From the NCBI RefSeq assembly GCF_011745365.1, contig NW_024468914.1:2254001-2318000 (forward strand): a DNA stretch of 64,000 bases, in the 5' to 3' direction. Positions 33,101-43,995 of the stretch are shown here, one piece after another. Made by a program: the position numbers and the translations under genes. The notes under the pieces are model-generated. The model did no database searches, was not told where the DNA came from, and was given only the letters and a program-made list of their open reading frames with translations. Within the stretch, counting starts at the first letter, position 1. Every line of letters starts with the position of its first letter. The DNA comes from Cryphonectria parasitica EP155 (Eukaryota > Ascomycota > Sordariomycetes > Diaporthales > Cryphonectriaceae).

Positions 33101-34968
33101 GGGCGCCACAGCACAAGCACACACAGCACACAGCAGAGGACAGCACGCTTTGCGACTTGGGACGGGAACAGAGACGGGGGCCGGGATGGCCGGTACTGGA
33201 GACGGAGAAGAAGTGGACTGTTGGGAAATTAACACTGACCTCTGGGGCGATGGCGCGTACATCTGCGGCATCTGGTAGTCGTCGTGACCGCCAGGAACGA
33301 AAGTTGCTCCAAATTGTGGCATCTCGTAGGAAACGATGCGATGCGGGGGGGTTGAGCCTGCATAAATACAACCATAAAACGATTGATCTGTCAGCCAGGC
33401 CAGAGAGTACCCTGCGTCCTCCCTTTTTTCTTCAACCCCTGCAATCCACTAGGCCTAAAAGAAATATATTCCCAGGTAGGACCTGAAGCTTTCTTTTCTT
33501 TCTCCTTTCTTTTTTTCCCCCGGAGCAAGAGTTGGTCGTGCAAGGCTGCGGAGGAAGACGAGAGCGAGGGGGCGGGGGGGCGGTTTCGGGTGGGTTGGGT
33601 GGGAAGCCTGAACAGGGCCGAAGGGGGGTCGAGAGGGGCTGTTGGAGAGGTTTCTGGAAGGTGTCGCAGGGCCTGGACAGGACAATCTCTTATGGGGATG
33701 TACCGAGTAGTTGCGTCTAGGTTCTTTCCCTGTTGACTCCAGCTTGGCCCAGAGCTGCTGCTGCCCAGCTTCGTTGCCCAGAGCACGTCTTGATAGGGGA
33801 GGCGGGGAGCCAAGCCGCTGTCGCGTTCTCTGATGTCTGTGTCTGACTGACGAGAGCTCAGCCCCTTTTTCGAACAAGGCCAAGGTGAAGTGTGGAGGGA
33901 GGTAGTATGTCGAATGCCGTGCCCTATTCCGGTCGGTCTCGCTCATGCAATCGATCCCCCCTCAATGTAATGCGGCAAAGCCTTCGTAAAAGAGAAGAAA
34001 GCCCCTGCTCCACAAGCTGCAGGGTTTCAGATCCACCCACTGCAGCTGTTGGCCACCACACAGTTGAGACCTCTGGGGGTGGGTGTGTGGGTGTGCTTGC
34101 TAAGGGGCGAGAACGGGTTGCCTGAAAATGGGCTTTGCTAAGGGGACGAATCATGCGCCATGGACGGGCATGGGACATGAGTGATCAATCCCACGGCACA
34201 GGCCCAAAATCCAATATTCAATTTCGATTCTTGTATGATTGTGCTGATCGATCTCACTTTTGGGAACGGGGGTCGGTGACGGCACAGCCCGACCAGTGCT
34301 GACAGGCGTATTTAGGTCTTTGTTCCCTGGGCACCCCTGGGAAGGAGGGGGGCTGATGGATGGGATGCGCTCGTGTCGTTTCTTGTTGCCATTTTTAGGT
34401 CCAGTGGCTCTTCTCTTTCTTTTTGTTGCGAGTTCGATTTCTCTCCTTGGTTGTTGGGTCTTGCGGGAGATCGTCGGGCGTGCATGACGCCAACCCATCT
34501 TCTTTGTAGGTTGTTCTATATCCTTCTCCCTCTCTGTTCCTCTCTCTTGGTCTCTTCTCTCTGCAAGAATCCGTGTTGTTCGCTTGTATGACAGGTTGCG
34601 AGGGAGGGCTTGCTACGTCGTGTCGCAGTCGCAGTTGCAGTCGCAAGAAAAGGGGGGAAAAGAAGCTTCAGGTCTCCCAGGAAATCTGCTGCACGCCAGA
34701 GACATGCGAATTGAAATTCTTCGGCAGCGCGCCAATAGCTGGAACCGCGGGTCTTGTGTCTGAGACACAAAAACACACACACACAACACGTTCGGGGAGG
34801 GTATTTGGCTAGGTGAGACTTACTCGTACTATTGTCCTTGGTGGACGAATGCGTCTGGATGGCGGCTGCCGAGGTGACTTGCTGTTGCTGCGCCTGTGAC
34901 TGCCGCGCTGTGCCGCTTCTTGGCCCGTCGTACGCTGCTGGTTCTCTGCTATAGGCCTGGGGTCTCAT
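30147..34968 (-). CDS. SKT5: Chitin synthase activator Skt5/Chs4, Sel1-repeat protein with CAAX box
   Basis: Five exons fit in phase: 34968-34824, 33357-33240, 32889-30821, 30740-30241 and 30158-30147, for 947 residues. The protein recruits and activates chitin synthase at the bud neck or septum. Sel1-like repeats occupy about 270-560 (for example AEYRMGMLFENS, AMYRLGMMALLG, AQLKMGQAYELC and GEFAMGYYHEIG). A Pro/Gly/Ser-rich disordered tail follows. The last four residues are CIVM, a farnesylation CAAX box. The cysteine ends exon 4, and Ile-Val-Met plus stop lie alone on exon 5. Introns are 1466, 350, 80 and 82 nt. Exon 1 and the long intron are the least certain part. Alternative starts are 34998 (poor context) and an in-frame ATG in exon 2 at 33322. 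Confidence 0.88.
33358..34823 (-). other. 1466-nt first intron of Skt5 (inferred)
   Basis: The donor GTAAGT follows a phase-1 exon and the acceptor ATGCAG precedes a matching phase. It is many times longer than other introns in the window. It contains pyrimidine-rich patches but no recognisable coding exon on either strand. Confidence 0.55.
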
Positions 34969-36506
34969 CTTGGGGCTAGGAATTTGTTCTTTCTTCATCA
35001 GAAGAGAAAGAAGAGGATTCCTCTTGGGTCTTTTGTTTGTTCGTTTGTTACCGTCTTGTCAGGCACCCGCCAAGCTTCAATCACCTCCCCAAGCCGCAAG
35101 AAACCCGCAACCACTGTGGCTGTACGCTGAGCGAGGCGGGCCCCCTCGGTCGTTGGGATGAATGGCCTGGATGAACAGTTGAACTGGCTTGCTTGACTGG
35201 GGCTTGTCGTCTGGACTCTGAAGGGGTGATGCCTGTCCGCACCTAGGGGCACCTGGGAGGACAAACCCTCAGCTCCTCGCAGCGCCTTTAGAGGCGGGTG
35301 GGTGTGGGCGGGCAATGAGAGAGTGAATCTAGTAAGAGAGAAGAAATCCCAAGAATATCCAAGCAGCTGGCAAGGGGCGCCTTTGACAGTCCTTTTGAAT
35401 TGCTGAAGGGCTTGGGTTCCCTGTTCGCTTTCCTTTGCGATTCACATGAGCCTGGGCCGCTGTTGAGCTAAGTTAGGGTCCTTAAAAATGAAACCCAAAG
35501 GATTCAAAACTCGGCCGCCTGCATGGCCTGTCTGCCTCTTGCTGCTGTGGCTACCATATGAGGATTCAGGTGAATTGCGAATCGAATGTTTTGTGGCTAA
35601 AGGGGAATGCTGGACTCACCTCTTTGCATTTGCCAAAAAAAGAAAGCTCGGTCTGATCGGATTCTCTAACAGGACTGGGCTCAAAACTCTATATGAGCAT
35701 CAAATCAGTGATATTCCTTCTGCTACTGCACAGGATCAAGCCCGCTCGAGCCAGGGGAAGAAGAATAGGAAGCAAGAAGGAAATAGCAAGCAGCAGGATG
35801 CAAAAAGAAAGAAGTGGCTGCTTGGGGTTACGCAGTGAAGTGTCCAAGCAAGACTGTCCAAATCTTACAAGGGCTGAGTGAAGGACCTCTGGGAAGGCAG
35901 GTCTTGGTGGTAGCTGCTCATTAAAGCTTCCTAGGTGGGATTCCCCGTGTGGCTTGACGCTTAACCTGGGAACATCAATCAGGATCAAAAGAAGCAATAC
36001 CGATACACAGCCACCGGGTTTCACATGTCTCGAACTGGGCAGAGCTTCGCCCTTCTTTGTGCAGTATCATAGATATACTTGTGTCGCGCCAGGTCGAGCT
36101 CATGAATTATGTTTATCAGCCCTGCTAGACATGAGCAAACTGCCTGTCACCAATCATGGCACGGATTCTCGTGGCACCGTCACTTTGGTGTCATTATAAG
36201 GGAGTGATGTTGAGTGTATTGGAAACGTTTCCGTAGCTGTCTGAAACTCTACCTCTAACAAGCTTGCAGGTTTTCCGCTAAAAGTATATAGCAATGCCAG
36301 ACTACCAACGATTTCGTCTGAACGCCAATGCGCCACTGCTCTCGATGCAACCATATAAGTCACCTCCAAACCGTCCTCATCAAAATGTCATGACGCAAGC
36401 CAAAACCAAAAAAAAAAAAAAAAGGGGGGGGGGGGGAAGAAAAAAAGAAAGGACAATCAAAAGAAAGAAAGAATGACAATCAAAGGACCACCCAGCAACA
36501 GCAAGA
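34969..36506. other. Skt5 upstream region
   Basis: This 1.5 kb region lies upstream of Skt5 and downstream of the RAD54 stop. It holds an A16-G13 homopolymer junction at 36408-36436. The plus-strand frame 35488-35838 (116 codons, basic C-terminus) has no recognised domain and is not called. Confidence 0.55.
36408..36436. repeat. A16-G13 homopolymer junction
   Basis: Sixteen A followed directly by thirteen G on the plus strand, just 3' of RAD54. The lengths should be treated as approximate because such runs are prone to sequencing error. Confidence 0.85.
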
Positions 36507-38915
36507 TCAATGCGATATGTACTGGAACACGGCCGATACTTCATCCACGCCACACTCCTGCCGAAGGAGCAAGTCTTGAATCGCATTCAAACCTTCATTG
36601 TTGAAATGGTTCCACGTGCTCGTGTCACCATACAACATTGCCGGCGCCTTGAGGTACTGTTTCCCGTCAGGCTTGCACCGCTTGCACTTGAACGTGTCGT
36701 GAGTATCGCTTCTCGTCCCTGGTCTGTACTGGAACAGCTCTCGGAGGCTGTCCAGGCTGAAGTGCCGCTCCACGTCTTCCGCCTCATCCACCACACACGA
36801 AGACAGTGACTGCTTGTGGCTCTGCCGCTGGAAGATCTTCTCCTCGATCGTACCTGTGGCGATGAACCGGTAGACGAAGCAGTCCTTCTTTTGCCCATCA
36901 CGCCACACACGGGCAAGTGCCTGCTGGTCGGCTGCCGGGTTCCAGTCAGGGTCGAAGAGGACAAGACGGTTAGCGCCAATGAGGTTAAGACCACAGCCTC
37001 CGGCTTTGCTGGAGAGCAAAAAGATAAACTCGTCCCCCTCAGGATCGTTGAACTTGTCGACAAGCTTCTGCCGCTTTGTGACGTTCATCGAGCCGTCAAG
37101 ACGCAGGCACGGGTAGGTTCTGTTGCGGCAGAGGCGCTCAAACAGGTCGAGAGTGCTCGTGTAGTTGGAGATGAGCACGATCTTGTCGTTGGTGTCAGCA
37201 CGGATCCGGGCCAGCATGCGGTCTAGAACCTGCATCTTGCCGCTGTACCACGGCTTCACGTCGCGATCGCGCCCACGGGCTTCCTTGGGCACGTAATCGT
37301 CGGGCCAGTGCTCCTCGCTCCCTGGCAGGTCGTTGCTGAGATCAAGCAGGTCCGGGTGGTTACATAGCTTCTTGAGGATGGTGATTGCTTTGAGAGGCTG
37401 GCTGCCCTTGCCGCGGAGCAGGGCCTGAATATCCGGGCTGGTGATGAAGTAGTTGTAAAGATCAAGCTGGAATGGAGCCAGGCCGCAGAAGACGACGTGC
37501 TCGTACTTGACCGGCAGGTATTTGGACAGGATGTCGTTGGTCCTGCGGATGATGAATTTGTTGACAATCCCGAGCAGCTCAGACAGACACTCGTCGCCCC
37601 TCTGGCGTTCCTTGTCGGTTGCATCAGCGTCGCGGCCGCGGAGGATGGGAAGCTCGAACTGCTTGCGGAATTCCAGCCTCGTGCCGAGCAGGCCAGGGTT
37701 GGCGAAGCTGATGAGGGCGAAGTACTCGGACAGATCGTTCTGGATCGGTGTGCCGGACAAGATCACCCGCCTCGTGACGTTGAGGTTATTCAGGGCAGTG
37801 AACGTTAGGCTGTCTCCATTCTTGAGACGATGGCCCTCGTCGCAGAGCATCAGGCCAATCTTACAGTTCTTGAGCTCATCGATATACAGCCGCAGGGTCT
37901 CGTAGGACACGATAATGACCGGGCGGGTTACAGCACGCCCGCTGGAGATAGCCCACTGCCTGAGCTGTCTGGTGAGCTCCTCTTTGGTGGCCTTGCCGTC
38001 TATGGCGAAAGGAGTGACGGCATCGGCACCCAGCCACTTGACCAGTTCGTTGGCCCAGTTGCGAACCAGACTCGAGGGACAGGCCACGACAGCCTTTTGG
38101 ATCGTGGTCTGCCCTGCATCTGGCGACTGCTTGAGAAGCGTCCACAGCAAGGTGATGCACTGCAGGGTCTTGCCGAGACCCATCTCGTCTGCCATTATAC
38201 ACCCATTGGCGTTTGGGTCAATCACGCCGGTGACACATCGGTACATGAACTTGACACCCTCGATCTGATGGGGCCGCAGGACCTTGGCTAGCTTAGGATC
38301 AATGACGACGGGGACCCGTGGGTGCTGCCCCTCGACCTTCTTCTTGATGCCCAGGATCTCGGCGAGACTCTTGTGCATGAGCGGTTCCTGGATTTTCTCG
38401 ACCGGCTTCTCTTCCTCCTTCAGCTGCTCGGGCTCCTTAGGCTTGTCATCCACCGTAGGATCGTAGAGAACAATTGCGAATTCGCCACTCGGATCATGCA
38501 GGGGCTTGGCGACGAAGACGGCGCCCTGCCTGAGGCCGAGCGTGGGTGGCGGTCGGTTGGGATTGAAGGCAGCGGAATTTTTGTTGATCAGAGGGATAGC
38601 AAAAGCCTTGCGGAAGACTGTGTTCTTGTCCTTGGCCTGGAATACGGGGAATCGATTGACATCTCGATTGGCAAGGGCGAGACGGTCCTCATTTGTGTAT
38701 GGCTTGTCCGCATCGACCTCTCCATCTGCTCCTGTGTAGTCGATCTTCCTCTTCTTCCTGGTAGGTCGGTCGCTGGCAGGTGTCCTGTTGGCCGAACCGG
38801 GGCACTTGAAGGGCTTGTGCAGCTTATCGATGGTTTGAGGCGCAGGGAAGCGGCTTCTAGACGCGACGTTCTCCTTGTTCGCCTTGGGCGTCGACGCAAG
38901 CAGCGTCCTACACAT
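36507..38915 (-). CDS. RAD54: DNA repair and recombination protein Rad54 (SNF2-family translocase)
   Basis: The frame encodes 802 residues. Rad54 is a dsDNA translocase that remodels chromatin and stimulates Rad51 strand exchange in homologous recombination. The N-terminus has KPFKCPG and a basic RKKRK nuclear signal. The SNF2 core has the P-loop DEMGLGKT (about 242-250), motif II DEGH (about 358), SGTPIQNDLSEYF, and the helicase C motifs SSKAGGCGLNLIGANR and QALARVWRDGQKK (about 664). The C-terminal zinc-like CKRC precedes a conserved acidic end. The start at 38915 is unspliced. A strong donor at 38973 and an acceptor before 38907 could instead join AT to G and make a start codon across the junction, altering only the first few residues. 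Divergent from the mitochondrial carrier. Confidence 0.96.
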   Translation of the reverse strand: MCRTLLASTPKANKENVASRSRFPAPQTIDKLHKPFKCPGSANRTPASDRPTRKKRKIDYTGADGEVDADKPYTNEDRLALANRDVNRFPVFQAKDKNTVFRKAFAIPLINKNSAAFNPNRPPPTLGLRQGAVFVAKPLHDPSGEFAIVLYDPTVDDKPKEPEQLKEEEKPVEKIQEPLMHKSLAEILGIKKKVEGQHPRVPVVIDPKLAKVLRPHQIEGVKFMYRCVTGVIDPNANGCIMADEMGLGKTLQCITLLWTLLKQSPDAGQTTIQKAVVACPSSLVRNWANELVKWLGADAVTPFAIDGKATKEELTRQLRQWAISSGRAVTRPVIIVSYETLRLYIDELKNCKIGLMLCDEGHRLKNGDSLTFTALNNLNVTRRVILSGTPIQNDLSEYFALISFANPGLLGTRLEFRKQFELPILRGRDADATDKERQRGDECLSELLGIVNKFIIRRTNDILSKYLPVKYEHVVFCGLAPFQLDLYNYFITSPDIQALLRGKGSQPLKAITILKKLCNHPDLLDLSNDLPGSEEHWPDDYVPKEARGRDRDVKPWYSGKMQVLDRMLARIRADTNDKIVLISNYTSTLDLFERLCRNRTYPCLRLDGSMNVTKRQKLVDKFNDPEGDEFIFLLSSKAGGCGLNLIGANRLVLFDPDWNPAADQQALARVWRDGQKKDCFVYRFIATGTIEEKIFQRQSHKQSLSSCVVDEAEDVERHFSLDSLRELFQYRPGTRSDTHDTFKCKRCKPDGKQYLKAPAMLYGDTSTWNHFNNEGLNAIQDLLLRQECGVDEVSAVFQYISH

Positions 38916-39859
38916 TGTGAGTCCTCGAGGTGGAACAAAAGGCCGGGGCGTGTTTGGAGGGGATCACACTTACATTGTGGCCGGCTTTGGAGCCTAGAGA
39001 GATGGGCTTCCTTTTCTTCTTTCGCTATCTTTTTTCTCGGAAATTGTCACTTCACTGTTCTGTTGTCTCGGGAAAATTTGATGGTGGCGGAGGATGGTTT
39101 GTTGACATTGGAGGGAAAGAGCGCGATGCCAAGGCCGGGGCCGACGCGTCTGCCTCACCTTGTCACGTGCCGTATGCTTTTTACTCTCATCCAACGGACT
39201 TGACGAGGCCGGACTATCCTATCGCATGCTGATTTTTGAGGAGACCTGAGAAATTTTAGGAGTTTATATTCTTAGAATTATATCAGGATTTTTCTGTTTC
39301 AATACATAAATTTAATGTTCTTGGATGTAAGATGGTCGATTATTTGTTCACCTGTTCAGTGGCTGAACATTGCCTAATGCAGGTAGGCAACTTCGACACA
39401 TCACACCTGTGCAGCATCCAATATTGGAGATGATAAGTATATGCCCAAATTTCTTATTCAGGAAAACCTATCTTTGAACTTGCGATACATAAATTCTAAT
39501 CAGAACTCTTCAACGATACATTTGAATACCACGAAAATGGATCGTCCATGATTTTGATTTCCTCTATAACCCGAACCCTAAAGACACCTCTCGTGGCTCC
39601 TCAACGGGCCCGCGAGTCTCTAGACTTACAACCCACGATGGCCGTCAAGACTTGATTGCCTAGTCTTGGCAAATTGTAAATTAATTCTGTCTTGTCCTCC
39701 TGGCCCGTCCATCACACCTCAAAGGCCACGTCGTGATGCTCAACGAGGTCCTGTCCTATCTTCCTCGGCCCTTGAACCATTACCGAGGCTCTCCTCGATA
39801 ATGATACTCCCAATATCTTTGAAGGGCTGAATCTCATAATACTCTGGACCGAAAGAAAC
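38916..39859. other. Divergent promoter region of RAD54 and the mitochondrial carrier
   Basis: This spacer of 944 bases contains an A/T-rich middle (39240-39560). It includes an ATG-TAA start-stop pair on the minus strand 60 bases upstream of the RAD54 ATG. No gene is seen. Confidence 0.6.
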
Positions 39860-40987
39860 ATGTCGGCCGATTTCTGGGCCGGATACATCTCCGGCGCCGT
39901 GGGCATCATCATCGGCAATCCTCTCGACATACTCAAGGTCCGCCTCCAAGCAAAAAGCACATCCGCCACCGGCTCACCACCACCTGCACCTCCCTCCTCC
40001 TCCTCTGCCAACCCTACAGCCCCACGAACAGCCTCAACCACCACCACCACTCCCGTCTCCCTGCTGAGGAAATTCTCCACCGGCACCGCCGCCCCAATCC
40101 TCGGCTACGGAGCCCTCAACGCCCTCCTCTTCGTCTCCTACAACCGCTCCGAGGCTCTCATCAACCAGCTCTTTTCCTCGCCCTCAACCTCTGCTCCCGC
40201 AAGCGCAACCATCACCACCACCGTCCCCTCACTCTGGACAACCTTCACAGCAGGCGCCATAGGCGGCCTAGCCACATGGGTCGTCTCCACGCCCACCGAG
40301 CTCATCAAATGCCGCGCCCAGCTGGCGGCCAGCCCGGTCTCTGCCTCGAGCTGGGCCATAGCAAAAAAGATCTGGGCCACCGAAGGCGGCCTCCGCGGTC
40401 TCTATTTCGGGGGCGCCGTCACGGCCCTGCGGGATAGCATCGGGTACGGCTTCTACTTCTGGAGCTACGAGCTGAGCACGCGGTGGGCGGAGCAGTGGCT
40501 GCGCCAGGGCGACCATCCTCCGTCGGCAGGGGCTGGCGCTGGTGGTGCTGGTGCTGGTGCTGTGGTGGACGGTGTGGAGGCCGTCAAGGTTCTGCTGTGC
40601 GGCGGCATCGCGGGTATTGTGACCTGGGCTAGTATTTTCCCGCTGGACGTCATCAAGACGCGGCTGCAGGCGCAGCAGGTGGTGGGGGGGTTAGATGACC
40701 GTGACCGCTCTGCCCCTACATCACCACGCCGCCACCAGGACCGGACACCTCTTCTCGCCGAGCCGAGGAATCAGACACTGATGACGGCAACAAACACAAA
40801 GAGATTAGGGGCGGTGGAGGTGGCGCGTGAGGCGTACAGGGAGGCGGGCCTGCGGGTCTTCTTTCGCGGGCTGATGGTGTGTAGTGTTCGGGCTTTCATC
40901 GTGAATGCGGTGCAATGGGCTGTATATGAGTGGATTATGCTAGAGTTTGGTCAGGGACGGAGACATCGTGAGGCGGTGGCGGCATAG
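39860..40987 (+). CDS. Mitochondrial carrier protein (SLC25 family, carnitine/ornithine-like group)
   Basis: This intronless gene encodes 375 residues. The three tandem carrier repeats each have the Px[DE]xx[KR] signature: PLDILK starting at Pro21, PTELIK at Pro145 and PLDVIK at Pro261. The second repeat contains GLRGLYFGG..ALRDSIGYGFYFWSYE, and the last helix region GLMVCSVRAFIVNAVQWAVYEW resembles the carnitine/acylcarnitine and basic amino acid carriers. It should sit in the mitochondrial inner membrane and exchange a carboxylate or amino acid. The exact substrate is not readable from sequence. Two Ser/Thr/Pro-rich inserts (about 33-70 and 280-315) lengthen the matrix loops beyond the usual 300 residues. 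Confidence 0.92.
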   Translation: MSADFWAGYISGAVGIIIGNPLDILKVRLQAKSTSATGSPPPAPPSSSSANPTAPRTASTTTTTPVSLLRKFSTGTAAPILGYGALNALLFVSYNRSEALINQLFSSPSTSAPASATITTTVPSLWTTFTAGAIGGLATWVVSTPTELIKCRAQLAASPVSASSWAIAKKIWATEGGLRGLYFGGAVTALRDSIGYGFYFWSYELSTRWAEQWLRQGDHPPSAGAGAGGAGAGAVVDGVEAVKVLLCGGIAGIVTWASIFPLDVIKTRLQAQQVVGGLDDRDRSAPTSPRRHQDRTPLLAEPRNQTLMTATNTKRLGAVEVAREAYREAGLRVFFRGLMVCSVRAFIVNAVQWAVYEWIMLEFGQGRRHREAVAA

Positions 40988-41318
40988 CTTGAGATCAGAT
41001 GACGGCGGGTTGCTTATTATATTCGCGGTGCATTTTGGCTTGGGTGTTTTATCATGAAAGATCCAGGCCAGACTCATGATGCCCATAACGAGTGATGGCT
41101 GCATTGCAGGGGCGATGCTTTTGGTTGGAAAATATCATAAAATTCTGGCTACCAAAGAAGAAAAAAGACCTCAAGGCCTACAAAAAGGAATAAATAAAAA
41201 GTAAAGCTTCCCAAAGAGACAACACCCAAAGTGTATGCCCAAGCAAGACCCTCCAGTATATGCGCCGGAATCCAACCATAACGTTTCAAACTCCAGATCA
41301 ATAGGTCTCAGCCAGGTA
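40988..41318. other. Convergent 3' region between carrier and GT25 genes
   Basis: These 331 bases hold the two 3' UTRs. No further feature was recognised. Confidence 0.6.
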
Positions 41319-42708
41319 TCAAAACTGGCTCTCCATCTCCCTGCCGGCAATCATGTTAGCAATATTCATCCTCGCACTCCACATGATATTCTCCGTCTTC
41401 CCCTTGTCCCTAATTTCAGGCGGCTTCTCATTGTCTCCGCCACCACCCCCACCATAGTTTTGAATATCGCTATCAGCATTCACGAGTCCCTTCGCCTTAT
41501 GATGAAAGAACAGCGGCGGTGTAATGCTCAAACACTTGGCATCGAACCCTCGATCCCCCAGGGTGTTCGGGTCCTCCCCCCGCCCAAGCCCGGCCCAGCT
41601 CCCCACAGCCCGCCGGCACAACCAAGCCAGCGCATTGTCAAACGGCCCAGACAGCCTGTCGACGCTCAGGTCGTAGAGGATCTTACGGGCCCCGTGTAGG
41701 CTGACGGCATAGGCAAACGTGCAGATGGGCGCGGCGGTGACGTGTACCCAGCGCGTGTGCTCCGGGTGGGCGGCGAAGTCGACGATGCCGGTAAGATGAT
41801 CGTAGGGCGGGACGGTGGCGTCGTTGAGGATGGTCCATTTGCGGGCCATGGCCTTGCGGCCTCGGTCTTCGGGAGGGAGGTCCTTGTTCTCGACCAGGTC
41901 CTCAGGGAAGGGCTCGCCGCAGTGACCGAGCCAGAGGATGTCCCAGTCGTCGCCGTAAGGACTGTTTGGAGCTGAGTCGGGAGAGGAGGAGGAGGAGGAT
42001 GCGGCAGTAGATGGGCGGCCGGTCGGGAAGAAGGCATCGGGGAGGGAGGACATGACGGCGCGGGCACCGGAGGCGAGGAGCTCGAGCTGGGGTTTGAGGC
42101 GGACGTCCCAGTCCATGTCGTCCTCCATAATCAGAGCAGAGTCGAGATTCTGTTCAACGATCCTGGAAGGAAAAGAAAGAGCAACACAGATGTCAGCATG
42201 ATCTCCAACCGTCCTCAGGGTCATTATGATTCGAGGCCCCGCACTCTCGTCAGCGCACGTACCTCCTGATCGCGTTCATGTGTCCCCTCCAGCTGCCCAG
42301 GTTTGTCTCCATCAGCTTCTTGCGATTCACGCCAAAGGGCACAGCCTTGTCCGGGATGCTATCTCCGCGCACGCCGTCCACCCACTCGACGTCGAAGCCA
42401 GTCAGCGACGACGACAGGGTCATGGCGTCCCTCTTGTCGGTGCGCTCGGGCAGCCCGACGACAAACACCTTTCCGAAGCCAAGGGTGCCATTGGCCACGC
42501 GGTTGATATCTGCCGGCTCTGCGTGGCCTCTGTAGTCCCGGCCGTAGGGTTTCTCGTTCGGAGACGAAGTAGTGGTGGAGGACTTGGTCTGGATGGACGA
42601 TGTGAAGTAAAGCGGGAGAGGCCGGTTTGGGCGGAGCAGGTAGAAGGCGCTAATGACAGCTATGGAGACGGCGACGGTGGCGATCAGCCGTGTGCGCACG
42701 AGGATCAT
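41319..42708 (-). CDS. Glycosyltransferase family 25 protein (type II membrane)
   Basis: Two exons, 42708-42263 and 42162-41319 (100-nt intron GTACGT..CCAG), give 429 residues. A single N-terminal membrane segment (about 7-25) after a short basic cytosolic tail indicates a type II Golgi or ER protein. GT25 features are the opening strand VFVVGLPERTDKRDAM, the GVRGDSI and GCLGSWRGHMNAIRR-like block (here NLGSWRGHMNAIRR) and the EDDMDWD metal-binding site (162-168). GT25 enzymes add galactose or glucose to collagen or lipopolysaccharide; in fungi the acceptor is unknown. A Ser-rich low-complexity insert follows the catalytic site, and a poly-Gly stretch lies near the C-terminus. Confidence 0.92.
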
Positions 42709-43995
42709 TGTGGGCCAGAGGCAGATCTCGTTAAGAGATAAAAAGATAGATTAAGTCGGGCCTGAAGGTGGAGCAGAGCGAACCCTCAGATCGTGAATAC
42801 TTTGCTTATCAGAAAGGAAGTCAACGACGGCAGAACGAGCGAATAGCAGCCATGAAGGGCACAGCGGGAGCCATCTGTGATGCGTGATGGTTTGACAAGA
42901 CCAAAAGATTATTCTATGTGAGTACGGGCGGGGAGGAAATGAAAGAGAGAGCGAGAAAGAAGGAAAAGCATCACGTCAGCCCCGGTCGTCCAGAGCATTG
43001 GTTCAAAACTGTTGTTGGGCTGACGGCAAGACAAGCACGTCGCCTCTTTAGCTCGTAAGCAGATCGTCCCCCCAAAAGAAATAATCTCAGATAGTACTGT
43101 GTAGAAGGACCCTTGGGAGGGTGCATTCACTGTTGGTGGTGAAGCAGTAAGGTTGCATGCATGTTTGCTTGGTTCAGCTCCCACTGTAGGCTCGTTGGTT
43201 GTATAAGTAGTTTGGGGGGCCAAAGAATAGCCATGTTGCCTAAGAGAGAAAAGAAAAGGGTTGGGTAAATGAGGTGTCACCCGTCTGAGGGCTTATGCTG
43301 CATAGAATGAGAAAAGACAAGAAACCCTACGTTGATTGCTTTGTAAAGTACTTAAAGTACTTGAGTACTTGACTTATGTAAGGTGATCGAACCCCTGGAA
43401 GAAGCCGTTGAGTCTAGTGGAGGAAGGAAGCACTATGATACTTGCTACTTGAACAATTATATGCTTGCTTGGGCAAGTACTTACTTACTGGTACATCTAG
43501 GTACTTGTCTCTCTTGCCTCTTTCTTCTTTTCTTTTTCTTTTTCTTTTCCCTTTCCTCTGTTAATACGCAATCTCCTGCTACACCTCTGTTTTCCTCGTC
43601 ATCCACGAAATTACCCCTGCCACTGGGGATCTCGTACCACGTTAATCACACTGTAAAGTTCAAGTACCGCCATCGCCATGAAATTTTTATTTTTATGCTT
43701 TTGATTAAAGGGAGTTTCTTCGCTTTCTGAAACTAAAGTACTTAGATCAATGGTTTGTCATTTTCCTTGAGAACGACTGAGCATATAATGATGGTGCTGG
43801 TCATGATGCTGCGAGATACTGCAGCGGTACCTTGAACGGAATGTGCAGTAGGAGGACAGGACATTGGCAGGGAAGTTCGAAGACCGTGAGCCGTCTCATC
43901 TCGATCCTTCACATTGTCAAATGGGCAAGCCACCCTCAAACCACCAAGGGACAGAGATAAGTGCATTCGGCTCGACCAACCCTTGCAAACCAATC
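42709..43995. other. Divergent promoter region of GT25 and SDR genes
   Basis: The spacer holds a pyrimidine-rich patch at 43516-43560 and several AAGTACTT-like A/T motifs near 43350-43380 and 43480-43510. No gene is seen. A frame upstream of the SDR start is open but begins at TTG. Confidence 0.55.

Noticed and set aside
35488..35838. 116-codon plus-strand frame upstream of Skt5
   Set aside because: No domain; the basic C-terminus arises from A-rich sequence. It lies in the likely Skt5 promoter.
43380..43410. tRNA-like B box (GGGGTTCGATCA on the minus strand)
   Set aside because: The T-arm stem does not pair and the invariant C61 is missing. No A box or acceptor stem is found.
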